64,000 bases of DNA from Demequina sp. (lineage in GTDB: Bacteria; Actinomycetota; Actinomycetes; Actinomycetales; Demequinaceae), in NCBI GenBank assembly GCA_024707205.1, contig JANQAD010000001.1:558001-622000 (forward strand), written 5' to 3'. The position numbers and the translations under genes were made by a program. A model generated the notes under the pieces. It searched no databases and had not been told where the DNA came from. It was given only the letters and a program-made list of their open reading frames with translations. Position 1 is the first letter of the stretch; the number at the start of each line of letters is the position of its first letter. Below, piece by piece: positions 37,720 through 46,710 of this stretch.

Positions 37720-38577
37720 ATGTCGACGGTCGAGACTTGGGAGCCCTCCGCTCTCGAGCTCGACCGTCGGCGCTATCGGCAGCGCTCGGCGAAGCGCTCC
37801 GCGCTCATCGCGGTAGTGTCCACGCTGGTATTCGCCGCGATCATCGCCGTCGGCATCATCAACTCCCCTGGCTGGGACGCGGTCAAGGAGTCCTTCTTCA
37901 ACGTCGAGATCGGCGCCAAGTACTTCACCGCGATCCTCAAAGGCCTGTGGCTCAACATCCAGGTGCTGTTCTTCTCGTCCATCGGCGTCGCGATCTTCGG
38001 CACCCTGCTCGCGGTGCTTCGCTCGCTCAGGGGCCCCGTATTCTTCCCGCTGCGGTTCCTGGCGGCCGCCTACACGGATCTGTTCCGGGGCGTGCCGCTC
38101 ATCATCGTGCTGTACCTCATCGGCTTCGGGGTTCCCGCGCTCGGCATCTTCCCCAAGCTGCCCAACTACGTGTGGGGCACCATCGCGATCATCCTGACCT
38201 ACTCGGCGTATGTGAGCGAGGTGCTGCGGGCTGGCATCGAGTCGGTGCACCCGTCTCAGCGGATCGCGGCGAGGTCCCTTGGGCTGTCACACGCGCAGAC
38301 GCTGCGCCTCGTGGTGATCCCGCAGGGCCTGCGCAAGGTGGTCCCCGCCCTCATGAACGACTTCGTGTCGATGCAGAAGGACGTGGGCCTGATCTCGGTG
38401 CTCGGGGCCGTGGACGCCGTTCGCGCCGCCAACATCGCGAGCGCGCTGACGTACAACTTCACGCCATACGTGGTGGCCGCGCTGCTGTTCGTGGCGATCT
38501 CGTTCCCCGTGATCAGATTCACCGACCGCGTCACCGCGCGAATGACCGGGCGCGAGCAGAACGCGGGCACCGTATGA
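37720..38577 (+). CDS. Amino-acid ABC transporter permease (HisMQ type)
   Basis: 285 aa; about five to six transmembrane helices. The HisMQ signature is present: FRGVPLIIVLYLIGFG and the EAA loop SEVLRAGIESVHPSQRIAARSLGLSHAQTLRLVVIPQG region. It has a longer cytoplasmic N-terminus than usual (residues 1-30). Its stop overlaps the ATPase start (ATGA). Confidence 0.93.
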   Translation: MSTVETWEPSALELDRRRYRQRSAKRSALIAVVSTLVFAAIIAVGIINSPGWDAVKESFFNVEIGAKYFTAILKGLWLNIQVLFFSSIGVAIFGTLLAVLRSLRGPVFFPLRFLAAAYTDLFRGVPLIIVLYLIGFGVPALGIFPKLPNYVWGTIAIILTYSAYVSEVLRAGIESVHPSQRIAARSLGLSHAQTLRLVVIPQGLRKVVPALMNDFVSMQKDVGLISVLGAVDAVRAANIASALTYNFTPYVVAALLFVAISFPVIRFTDRVTARMTGREQNAGTV

Positions 38578-39314
38578 GCGCGCCCGTCCTCGAGGTGAGC
38601 CAAGTCCACAAGTTCTTCGGCGACAACCACGTGCTGCGCGGCGTCGACCTCGCCCTGAGTCAGCATGACGTCGTGGCCCTCATCGGCGCCTCGGGCTCCG
38701 GCAAGTCCACGCTCATGCGGGTGATCAACCTCATCGAGCGCGTCGACGACGGCCGCATCCTGCTCGGCGGCGACGACATCACCGACCCCGCCGTCAAACC
38801 GGATGCCGTCCGCGCGCGCATCGGCGTGGTGTTCCAGCAGTTCAACCTGTTCCCCCACATGAAGGTCGTGGACAACGTGACGCTCGCCGCGCGCAAGGTG
38901 CACGGCATGGAGCCCGACGCTGCCCGCGCCAAAGCGGCGACGCTCCTGGAGCGCTTTGGGCTGGATTCCAAGCTGGATGAGTTCCCCGATCGACTCTCCG
39001 GGGGTCAGCAGCAGCGGGTTGCCATTGCGCGCGCCATCTTCACCGATCCGGAACTGCTGCTGCTCGACGAGATCACCTCTGCGCTCGATCCACAGCTGGT
39101 TGGCGAGGTGCTCGACCTGGTGCGCGAGCTCAAGGCGGAGGGCTCGACGATGCTGATGGCGACGCATGAGATGTCCTTCGCGCGCTCGGTCGCAGACCGG
39201 GTGATCTTCATGCACAACGGCGTGATCCTCGAGGAGGGGCCGCCGGAGCAGGTATTCGAGGACCCCGTGCACAACGAAACCAGGGACTTCCTGGCGCGTG
39301 TCACGCATCGGTGA
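38574..39314 (+). CDS. Amino-acid ABC transporter ATPase (GlnQ type)
   Basis: 246-aa nucleotide-binding subunit. Walker A IGASGSGKSTLMR, Q-loop VFQQFNLFPHM, signature LSGGQQQRVAIARA, Walker B ELLLLDEITSALDP and switch histidine ATHEMSFA, as in GlnQ/HisP. Last gene of the operon; followed after three bases by a copy of AGCGTCGGGCC and an inverted repeat. Confidence 0.95.
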   Translation: MSAPVLEVSQVHKFFGDNHVLRGVDLALSQHDVVALIGASGSGKSTLMRVINLIERVDDGRILLGGDDITDPAVKPDAVRARIGVVFQQFNLFPHMKVVDNVTLAARKVHGMEPDAARAKAATLLERFGLDSKLDEFPDRLSGGQQQRVAIARAIFTDPELLLLDEITSALDPQLVGEVLDLVRELKAEGSTMLMATHEMSFARSVADRVIFMHNGVILEEGPPEQVFEDPVHNETRDFLARVTHR

Positions 39315-39340
39315 GCCAGCGTCGGGCCGCACAACACGTG

Positions 39341-39393
39341 AATTGGACGCTGAGGTCCACCAAGACGCATTTTCGTGAACCTCAGAGCCCATT
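39341..39393. repeat. Imperfect inverted repeat after the ABC operon
   Basis: Arms 39341-39360 and 39375-39393 share a perfect CTGAGGT/ACCTCAG core with matches on both sides and a 14-base loop (CAAGACGCATTTTC). It lies between the convergent ABC ATPase and pth genes and could act as a terminator for either strand, though the T-run is in the loop. Confidence 0.55.
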
Positions 39394-39419
39394 CCGGCGG
39401 GAGACCGCTTAGCTGCGGG

Positions 39420-39992
39420 TCAGGACGGGCTGTGCCACCTTTGCTGCGCAGCCTCGAGGCCGAGCTCGAGAACGGCCTCCGCGGCGTCGGCCGCATCGAC
39501 GATGAGCAGATCCAGCTCCTTGCGCTCGGCCGCGCTGAACGGCTTGAGCACGAACGTCGCGGCATCCATGCTTCCAGGCGGCCGCCCAATCCCCACGCGA
39601 ACCCGCACGTAATCGGGGGTGCCGAGGGCCTTCGTGATGCCCTTGAGACCGTTGTGCCCGGCGGAGCCACCGCCGCGCTTGAGGCGCACCGTGCCGAACG
39701 GCAGGTCGAGCTCGTCGTGGATCACCACAACATCCTCGGCCGCCACGGACTGGTACTTCGCGAGCGACGACACCGGCCCGCCGGAGAGGTTCATGTACGA
39801 CATCGGCACGGCGACGACCACGCCCTCGCCCGCGATGCGCACGGTCGCGTTGCGCGTGCGCGTCTTCGATTGGGGCTTGAGTGCGGCACCGCCCCGTCGC
39901 GCCAGTTCGTCGGCGACCATCTGCCCGACGTTGTGGCGGGTTCCCGCGTACTCCTCACCCGGGTTTCCCAGGCCGACGACGATGCGGCTCAC
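39420..39992 (-). CDS. pth: Peptidyl-tRNA hydrolase
   Basis: Recycles peptidyl-tRNA released during translation. 190 aa. Family signatures: VGLGNPGEEYAGTRHNVG (catalytic His in RHN), PMSYMNLSGGPV and HDELDLPFGTVRLKRGGGSAGHNGL. The GTG start is chosen for GGGAGG eight bases upstream; a longer in-frame extension is not conserved. Lies downstream of rplY, a frequent actinobacterial pairing. Confidence 0.95.
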   Translation of the reverse strand: MSRIVVGLGNPGEEYAGTRHNVGQMVADELARRGGAALKPQSKTRTRNATVRIAGEGVVVAVPMSYMNLSGGPVSSLAKYQSVAAEDVVVIHDELDLPFGTVRLKRGGGSAGHNGLKGITKALGTPDYVRVRVGIGRPPGSMDAATFVLKPFSAAERKELDLLIVDAADAAEAVLELGLEAAQQRWHSPS

Positions 39993-40064
39993 GCTCTCAT
40001 CCTCCCGGACAGACGAACGCCCGGCCCGCCAGCGTGCGGCGAGCCGGGCGAACATCGGAATGAC

Positions 40065-40705
40065 TTACTCGGACGCGGCTTCGGAATCGGCGGAGTCGAA
40101 GCGGCGCCGGAGGCGGCACCGGCCTCGGCGGACGCAGCGTCGGCGGCGTCGTCCGCGGCGGTCGCGGCACGCGGCACGGCGATGTTGACGACGATCGCCT
40201 CGGCGTCCGTCACGAGCTCAACGCCGCTGGGCAGCGTGATCTCGCCGGCGGTGAGGTTGTGGCCCTCCTCGAGTCCCTCGATGTTCGCCTCGAACGACTC
40301 GGGGATGTGGGTGGCCTCGACGATGACCTGCAGCGTGGAGTGGTCCTGGATGTGGATGGTGCCGGGCGCGGACTCGCCAACGACGTGCAGCGGCACGTCA
40401 ACGGTGATCTTCTCGCCCTTCTTCACGATGATGAGGTCGATGTGCTCGATGATGCGCTTGACCGGGTCGCGCTGCACGTCCTTGGCGATCGCCATCTGCG
40501 AGTCCTTGCCGAGCACGATCGTGAGCAGGGCGTTCGGGTGCTTGAGCGCGAGGGAAGTCTCGTGCGCGGGAAGCGTGATGTGCACGGGGTCCGTGCCGTG
40601 GCCGTAGATGACGGCGGGGATCTTGCCGGCGGTGCGCGCGCGACGCGCGAAGCCCTTGCCGAACTCGGTACGGGCCTCAGCAGTGAGCGTCAGAGCGTCA
40701 GACAT
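40065..40705 (-). CDS. rplY: 50S ribosomal protein L25 (CTC form), frameshifted near the end
   Basis: Binds 5S rRNA. The long TL5/CTC form has an N-terminal L25 domain (ARTEFGKGFARRARTAGKIPAVIYG) and a C-terminal beta domain (IKKGEKI-like VKKGEKITVDVPLHVVGESAPG). The Ala/Glu-rich tail breaks frame at about 40098. Adding one base gives the ending SDSADSEAASE and stop TAA at 40065, 213 aa. GAGGAG precedes the ATG. Confidence 0.93.
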
Positions 40706-40901
40706 GGTGATTCTCCTCTTGTACGACGGATGGGGTCCATGGCAAGGCAGGCGCTCGCGCATCCGCCGCGTCGATAACGCCGGAGTCGTAAGACCCCCGC
40801 CTCGCCGAGGAACCTGAAAAGTATACCGGCTCGCGACTGGGCGGCGCACCCCAACTTTTCTGCCACCATCTCTCGTCATAGGGGAAACAAGAGGGGTGCG
40901 A

Positions 40902-41438
40902 ATGTCCTGGGAGCCCATGCTCGACGAATTGGCCGCGCAACGCGGCGGTAGGTTGCTCGCCTTCGCGACCATGCTCGCGGGCCCGGCCGTGGCCGAGGAC
41001 CTGGTGCAGGAGGCCGTGATCGCCACGTTCTCGCGGGGCCGCGGCTTCGCGAGCGTGGCGCAGGCCGAGCAGTACGTGCGCAGGGCGATCGCCACGCGCT
41101 ACGTGGACGCGGTGCGCAAGGACGCCTCGCGCCGCTCGGCGGAGCAGCGGGCCGCCGTCTCGCCGGTTCTGCCCGACGCTGGGGCCGGGCTTGGTGGGGA
41201 CGCGGTGGTCGACGCGGCTCTGGCTGGGTTGGCACCACGGGTGCGCGCGTGCGTGGTGCTGAGGTACATCGAGGACCTCTCGATCCGCGAGACGGCCAAC
41301 ATCCTCGGACTCAGCGAGGGGACCGTCAAGCGCTATGTGGCAGACGGACTCGCATCCCTCAACTCCCGGCTTGGCACTACCACCCCAGAGGACAGGGACC
41401 TGGCTGCCGTGACCTCCAAGGAAGGAGGGGCGCGATGA
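40902..41438 (+). CDS. ECF-type sigma-70 factor (SigE/SigM-like)
   Basis: 178 aa with the two ECF domains: region 2 (residues about 8-70, LLAFATMLAGPAVAEDLVQEAVIATFSR) and region 4 (LAPRVRACVVLRYIEDLSIRETANILGLSEGTVKRYVADGL, a helix-turn-helix). The ATG is preceded by AGAGGGG; a GTG two codons earlier is an alternative. Its stop overlaps the start of a membrane protein gene (ATGA), the usual arrangement of sigma factor and anti-sigma factor. Confidence 0.88.
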   Translation: MSWEPMLDELAAQRGGRLLAFATMLAGPAVAEDLVQEAVIATFSRGRGFASVAQAEQYVRRAIATRYVDAVRKDASRRSAEQRAAVSPVLPDAGAGLGGDAVVDAALAGLAPRVRACVVLRYIEDLSIRETANILGLSEGTVKRYVADGLASLNSRLGTTTPEDRDLAAVTSKEGGAR

Positions 41439-42850
41439 GCGACATCCGCGACGTGCTCCAGAACCGCACCACCCATCTCGCCCAGTCGCTTCGCGGCGCC
41501 GACGAGTTCAACCTCCCCGCTGCCAAGGGCGCGGTCAGGCGCAAGCGGACCGTACGAGGAGTGCTCGTCGGGTCAGCTGCCACCGTGGCGGTCCTGGCGA
41601 TCGGTGCGGGCGCGTGGGCCGGATACGGAGCCTGGCGCGTGGGCCCGGCGACCTCGCAGAGCCCCTCGGCCACACCGTCGGGCAGTGAAAAGCCGAGCGC
41701 GTCTCCAAGCCCAAGCGTGACGCCGTCTGACGAGCACCAGATCGTGAGCGGCGCTGACGTAGAGATCCTCGAGCGCCTTGAGCACCCGACTACGGGCGAG
41801 ACGTGGCACGAGCCGGTGGAGATCGCGTCGTTGGGCGTGAACAACACCGAGGGCTGGCCCGACGAGATGCGGTACTTCGAGATCGGCACCCGCGGCGATG
41901 CAACCATCGTCGCCGTTGTCCCTTCCTCCTACGGCCCGTACGCGCAGGGCTACGGCATCAATCAGCTGCTCGAAGTCGAGGGCGATGAAGTTCGCTGGAT
42001 CCGCTGTCCCTCATCCCGCGCTTCGGATCCGTGCACGGATTTCGAGCCGTCAAACGCGGGTTCATTCTCGGTCGATTCCGATACGCACTATGACTCGCTC
42101 ACCTATCCGCAGACCACCAGTCCCGTGAGCGGCTGGAACCTCGGAACTGCGCCGGGGGCAGAAGTGCAGTTCCCCGAATACGCGCTGTTGGGGACGGCGA
42201 ATGGCTTCCCTGGCATCGATCTCGGCGACTACGAGGACGACATGACGACGGGCGCCACGCGTCGCGAACTCGCAAAGCTCGGGGCCTCAACGCTCGTCGA
42301 GTACGACTCAGCGGGACCGATTCCGGGCACCGTTTCCTCGAGGTTCGCGATCGAGACTCCGTTCGGCTCCGTCATCTGGCTGGGCGGCTGGAGCGGCAAT
42401 ATGTACGAGCCGTCCACTGTCAACGGCGTGTGGTACGCGCCCGATTCGGTCACGTGGGACGACGGCAAGGACACGTTCACCAAGTCTGCGGCGGGCTCAT
42501 CGTCGTTCGACAAGCCACGACCGCTGCCCGCGGCACTGTCCTGCAATGCCCCTGACGAAGTGACGCTGGACGCGTTCGATCCGGCCGATTGGGTCAAGGC
42601 CGGCACGCACGCCGAAGGCGCAGACGTCTATCTGCCGGTGGACGGCGGAAATGCCCAAGCGAAGGCCGTGTGGACGTGGCTGCACGACAACTCGGGGGCC
42701 GACCAAATCAACCCCGACCTGAAGTATCCGTACTCGACCTACAAGGAGTTCCTCGCCGATCGCAGCGTGTTCGCCTGGCAACGGCCGGATGGCGCCTGGG
42801 TGCTTGCGATCAACTCGTACGCGGCGCAGCGAGTCTACGAATGCGCGTGA
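41435..42850 (+). CDS. Single-pass membrane protein coupled to the sigma factor (putative anti-sigma/sensor)
   Basis: 471 aa: cytoplasmic N-terminus of about 40 residues (MSDIRDVLQNRTTHLAQSL), one transmembrane helix (VLVGSAATVAVLAIGAGAWAG), a Ser/Pro/Thr-rich linker (PSATPSGSEKPSASPSPSV), then a large extracytoplasmic domain of about 370 residues with four cysteines, two of them close together (WIRCPSSRASDPCTD). No known domain or zinc anti-sigma motif recognised. Coupling to the ECF gene supports an anti-sigma role with an external sensor; GGAGG precedes its ATG. Confidence 0.75.
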   Translation: MSDIRDVLQNRTTHLAQSLRGADEFNLPAAKGAVRRKRTVRGVLVGSAATVAVLAIGAGAWAGYGAWRVGPATSQSPSATPSGSEKPSASPSPSVTPSDEHQIVSGADVEILERLEHPTTGETWHEPVEIASLGVNNTEGWPDEMRYFEIGTRGDATIVAVVPSSYGPYAQGYGINQLLEVEGDEVRWIRCPSSRASDPCTDFEPSNAGSFSVDSDTHYDSLTYPQTTSPVSGWNLGTAPGAEVQFPEYALLGTANGFPGIDLGDYEDDMTTGATRRELAKLGASTLVEYDSAGPIPGTVSSRFAIETPFGSVIWLGGWSGNMYEPSTVNGVWYAPDSVTWDDGKDTFTKSAAGSSSFDKPRPLPAALSCNAPDEVTLDAFDPADWVKAGTHAEGADVYLPVDGGNAQAKAVWTWLHDNSGADQINPDLKYPYSTYKEFLADRSVFAWQRPDGAWVLAINSYAAQRVYECA

Positions 42851-42853
42851 CGC

Positions 42854-43834
42854 CTACACGTTCCCGTTGAACAGGCTCGTCACCGAGCCGTCGTCGAAGA
42901 CCTCCTTGACGGCGCGCGCGATGAGCGGCGCGATCGAGAGCACGGTGAGGGTCTCGAACCGCTTGTCGTCGTCGATGGGGAGCGTGTCGGTGACGACCAC
43001 CTCGGAGATTCGCGAGTTGCGGAGCCGCTCGGCGGCGGGTCCGGACAGCAGTCCGTGGGTGGACGCCACGATGACGTCCTTGGCGCCGTTTTCAAAGAGC
43101 GCCTCGGCCGCGAGAACGATGGTCCCGCCGGTGTCGATCATGTCGTCTACCAGCACACATGTACGACCCTCGACCTCACCCACCAGCTCGTGGACCTTCA
43201 CCTGGTTCGGAACCGAGGGGTCGCGGCGCTTGTGGATGATCGCGAGCGGAGCGCCCATGTGGTCCGACCATTGGTCCGCGAGGCGCACGCGCCCAGCGTC
43301 CGGCGACACGATGGTGAGGTTGCCAGGGTCCACGCGGGAGCGCACGTACTGCGCGAGCATCGGCATAGCCCACAGGTGGTCAACGGGGCCGTCGAAGAAG
43401 CCCTGAATCTGAGACGTGTGGAGGTCAACGGACATGATGCGGTTGGCGCCGGCGGTCTTGAACAGGTCCGCCATCAAGCGCGCGCTGATGGGTTCGCGGC
43501 CCTTGTGCTTCTTGTCCTGCCGCGCGTACCCGTAGCACGGCATGATCGCGGTGATGGATCGGGCGGACGCACGCTTGAGGGCGTCCACCATGATCAGCTG
43601 CTCCATGATCGCCTCGTTGATGGGCGCCGCGTGCGACTGCAGCACAAAGCAGTCCGTGCCGCGCACGCTCTCGCCGAACCGCACGTACAGCTCGCCATTG
43701 GCGAAGGTGTACGCGGTCGTGGGCAGCAGCTCAATGTCGAGCCCCTTCGCCACCGCCTCCGCGAGTTCGGGGTGGGCGCGTCCGGCGACAAGCACCAACT
43801 GACGCTCGCTCGGGCTCGAAATCACGGCGTTCAT
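42854..43834 (-). CDS. prs: Ribose-phosphate pyrophosphokinase
   Basis: Makes PRPP from ribose-5-phosphate and ATP, for nucleotide, His and Trp synthesis. 326 aa. ATP-binding flexible loop in YGYARQDKKHKGREPISARL, signature RIMSVDLHTSQIQGFFDGPVDHL region, and the PRPP loop VLVDDMIDTGGTI. Its ATG overlaps the glmU stop (ATGA), the standard glmU-prs order. Confidence 0.96.
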   Translation of the reverse strand: MNAVISSPSERQLVLVAGRAHPELAEAVAKGLDIELLPTTAYTFANGELYVRFGESVRGTDCFVLQSHAAPINEAIMEQLIMVDALKRASARSITAIMPCYGYARQDKKHKGREPISARLMADLFKTAGANRIMSVDLHTSQIQGFFDGPVDHLWAMPMLAQYVRSRVDPGNLTIVSPDAGRVRLADQWSDHMGAPLAIIHKRRDPSVPNQVKVHELVGEVEGRTCVLVDDMIDTGGTIVLAAEALFENGAKDVIVASTHGLLSGPAAERLRNSRISEVVVTDTLPIDDDKRFETLTVLSIAPLIARAVKEVFDDGSVTSLFNGNV

Positions 43835-45346
43835 GCATCTCCCTTGGTGGCGGCACCGTCACGTTCCTGGGCCTCTCGCGCGGCCTGCGCGGATGGCGTT
43901 CCCGGTCGCCGCGCCTCGACCCAGCCCTCGACGTTCTGCTGGGGGAGACAGGTTGCGCGCCATGGCGCCAGGCGGGACGTCTTTGCGGATGATCGCGCCG
44001 GCGCCCGTGTACGCGCCGTCGCCAACGGTGAGGGGCGCGATCAGCGTGTTGTCCGAGCCGATCCGCACGTGGCTCCCGACGCTCGTCTGGGACTTGGCGA
44101 CGCCGTCGTAGTTAACGAAGATCGTCGCGGCGCCGATGTTCGTGTACTCACCGATGGTGGCGTCGCCCACATAGCTGAGGTGCGGAACCTTGGAGTGGGC
44201 GCCGATCTTCGCATTCTTCGTCTCCACGAACGCGCCGATCTTGCCGTCTGGGCCCAGCACGGTGCCCGGCCGGAGATACGAGAACGGCCCCACGGTCGCC
44301 CCCGGCTCGATGACGGCAAGCTCGCCGTGGGTGCGGATCACCCTGGCGTTCTCGCCAACCTCCACGTCCTTGAGGGTCGTATCCGGCCCGACGCTGGCAC
44401 CAGTGGCCACGGACGTGGCACCCAGGAGCTGGGTTCCGGGAAGCACGGTGGAGTCGGGCGCGAGCGTCACGTCGGCGTCTATCCAGGTGGTGGACGGGTC
44501 GATGATCGAGACTCCGGCGCGCATCCATTTCTCGAGGATGTTCCGGTTGAGCGTTGCGGCGGCCGCGGCAAGCTGAACCCGATCGTTGACGCCCTCGGTG
44601 GCCACGGCGTCGGGCGCTACGAAGGCACCAACCCGCCCGCCGGCCTCCCGCACGATCTCGACCACGTCGGTGAGGTACATCTCGCGCTGCGCGTTGTCAC
44701 GGCCAACGCTCGCAAGGGCGGTGCGGAGCGCGTGCGCGTCGAAGACGTAGATTCCGGCGTTGATCTCGTCGATCGCGAGCTCGGCGTCCGAGGCGTCCTT
44801 CGCTTCGACGATGCGGAGAACCTCGCCGTCGGTGCCGCGGATGATGCGGCCATACGCGCCAGGGTTGGGGACCCTGGCCGTGAGCATGGTGACGGCGTTA
44901 CCGCCGTGTGCGTGCCCTTGGGCGAGGCTCGCGAGCAGCTCCCCGGTGACGAGCGGAACGTCCGCGGAGGTGACGAGCACAACGCCTTCGGCCTTGGTGT
45001 CGCGCGCCGGGGCGCCTACGGTGCCTGCGGCGACGGCGCCCGCGACGGCCGTGGCGTCCAGGACGGTGAGGCCGCAGTACACGGCGCGACCGGTGCCGGG
45101 GATGTCGTCCTGATCTGCGATGAGGGTGTCAGGGGCGACCGCCGAAGCCTCGGCGGCGACCGCGTCTCGCTCATGGCGCACCACGACTACCAGGCGGTTT
45201 GGTTCAAGCTCGTTCGCCGCGACGATCGCGTGATGCAGCAGGGAGCGGCCCGCGATCGCGTGCAGCACCTTGGGCTTCGCTGAATTCATGCGGGTGCCCG
45301 CTCCGGCAGCGAGGATGATCACGGCGGAAATCTGCTGACGGCTCAC
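43831..45346 (-). CDS. glmU: Bifunctional GlcNAc-1-P uridylyltransferase / GlcN-1-P acetyltransferase, frameshifted
   Basis: Makes UDP-GlcNAc for peptidoglycan. The N-terminal uridylyltransferase opens ILAAGAGTRMNSAKPKVLH; the C-terminal left-handed beta-helix acetyltransferase has many hexapeptide repeats (GATSVATGASVGPDTTLKD). At the end a G5 run on + (43941-43945) shifts the frame; removing one base restores ARNLSPQQNVEGWVEARRPGT and a 504-aa protein whose stop overlaps prs. The gene is essential, so a sequencing error is likely. Confidence 0.95.
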
Positions 45347-45432
45347 GTGCCTCCCTCGCGATCTCTTGCTGGCCCAGCGCTGCGGTGTGAGGTCAGTCTA
45401 GCGGGGGCGCTTAGGTCGCCGAATGCCGCGCG

Positions 45433-45438
45433 TATGCT
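45433..45438 (+). promoter_or_regulatory. Predicted -10 element of the pentapeptide gene (leaderless)
   Basis: TATGCT ends six bases before the ATG at 45445; it sits inside a loose inverted repeat ATGCCG-N12-CGGCAT that overlaps the start codon. Confidence 0.4.
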
Positions 45439-45444
45439 CTCGGC

Positions 45445-45846
45445 ATGAGTGATGGGGGCGACAGCGCCGCGCCGCTGCGGGCGCTCATCAGCGACGCGTA
45501 CTACGGCGCCACCCTCCGCGGTGTCGACTTCACCGGCGCGTCCCTAGTTTCCGTGTCCGGGCCAAGCGTCTTGTTCTTGAAGCGCTGCATATTCACGGAA
45601 GCTGATCTGCGCCAGGCAACTCTCGACGGGTGGTGGCTCACACTCTGTGATCTCCGGAGCGCGAACCTCAGAGGAGCATCGCTTAGGGGCGCGCGGTTCG
45701 TTGGATGCGATCTGACGGGCGCAGACTTGAGGGGCGCTGACCTGACCCACGCGATCTTCGGGTCTGTCGGCGCTGGCGAAGGTGCCAGGGAGACCCAGCT
45801 CGCCGGCGCTCTCTTCGACCCTGGCGTGGTTCCAACCTTGGAGTGA
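45445..45846 (+). CDS. Pentapeptide-repeat protein
   Basis: 133 aa. A run of A(D/N)LxX-type repeats from about residue 20 to 105 (ATLRGVDFTGASL, EADLRQATLDG, SANLRGASLRGARF, GADLRGADLTHA) predicts a right-handed quadrilateral beta-helix. Some members mimic DNA and protect gyrase (Qnr, MfpA); this one is too short and irregular to assign. It faces the tRNA-Gln gene convergently. Confidence 0.85.
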   Translation: MSDGGDSAAPLRALISDAYYGATLRGVDFTGASLVSVSGPSVLFLKRCIFTEADLRQATLDGWWLTLCDLRSANLRGASLRGARFVGCDLTGADLRGADLTHAIFGSVGAGEGARETQLAGALFDPGVVPTLE

Positions 45847-45865
45847 AGGTAGCTTCTGCTGCGAG

Positions 45866-45937
45866 CTCCGCCCCCAGGATTCGAACCTGGACCGCAAGGC
45901 TCCAAAGGCCTGCATGCTGCCGTTACACCAGGGCGGA
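45866..45937 (-). tRNA. tRNA-Gln (anticodon UUG)
   Basis: 72 nt. Acceptor TCCGCCC/GGGCGGA with discriminator G, anticodon loop CTTTGGA (TTG), T arm with GGTTCGAATCC. CCA not encoded. Lies upstream of glmU on the same strand, separated by the opposing pentapeptide gene. Confidence 0.95.
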
Positions 45938-45984
45938 AAGGGGCTTCGTGCGCCGCCTCCGCGCAAGTCTGCCAGCATTCACGG

Positions 45985-45990
45985 CACACT
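45985..45990 (+). promoter_or_regulatory. Predicted -10 element of the tetR gene
   Basis: CACACT ends six bases before the GTG at 45997. An AGGA lies between, too close for normal ribosome binding. Confidence 0.3.
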
Positions 45991-45996
45991 AGGACC

Positions 45997-46665
45997 GTGA
46001 CCACCGAGCCCCGGCGCATCCCGCGCTCCCGCATGACCGCCAGAGAGCGGCGGGAGCAGCTGCTCGATGTCGCTCGCGCCCTGTTCGCCGAGAAGGGCTT
46101 CGAATCCGTCTCCGTGGAGGAGATCGCGGCCCGAGCGGACGTCTCCAAGCCCGTCGTCTACGAGCACTTCGGCGGCAAAGAGGGCATCTATGCGGTCATC
46201 GTGGACCGCGAGGTCTCCGCGCTGCTCGGCGCGCTGACCGACGCGCTGTCGTCGTCTGGCCACCCGCGCCAGTTGGTCGAGAAGGCCGCCCTCCAACTGC
46301 TCGACTACATCGAGAGCTCGCCAGACGGCTTCCGCATCCTCGTGCGCGACTCGCCGGTTGCTCAGGCGACCGGCACCTTCTCGTCACTCATCGGCGACGT
46401 GGCGACCCAAGTGGAGGGCCTGCTGGCCGCCCAGTTCCGGCGGCGTCGGCTTGATCCCTCGGTGGCGCCCATCTACTCGCGCATGCTCGTGGGCATGGTC
46501 GCGCTCACCGGCCAGCACTGGGCGGAGGTGCGTGAGCCAGCCAAGGAGGTCGTGGCCGCGCACCTCGTCAATCTGGCGTGGAACGGCCTGTCGACGCTCG
46601 AGAAGAGCCCCGTGATGCCGGAAGACCCCGCCGACGACCTCGCCGACGAGCCGGAGGACGGATAG
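45997..46665 (+). CDS. TetR-family transcriptional regulator
   Basis: 222 aa. N-terminal helix-turn-helix: MTARERREQLLDVARALFAEKGFESVSVEEIAARADVSKPVVYEHFGGKEGIYAVI, closely matching the TetR_N profile. The C-terminal helical domain binds an unknown ligand. Acidic tail (EDPADDLADEPEDG). GTG start. Stands alone upstream of mscL; no obvious regulated divergent partner. Confidence 0.93.
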   Translation: MTTEPRRIPRSRMTARERREQLLDVARALFAEKGFESVSVEEIAARADVSKPVVYEHFGGKEGIYAVIVDREVSALLGALTDALSSSGHPRQLVEKAALQLLDYIESSPDGFRILVRDSPVAQATGTFSSLIGDVATQVEGLLAAQFRRRRLDPSVAPIYSRMLVGMVALTGQHWAEVREPAKEVVAAHLVNLAWNGLSTLEKSPVMPEDPADDLADEPEDG

Positions 46666-46710
46666 CCTGCTCGTAGGGCGCCGCAGGGGCGCCGACGAGA
46701 GGAGAAACCC

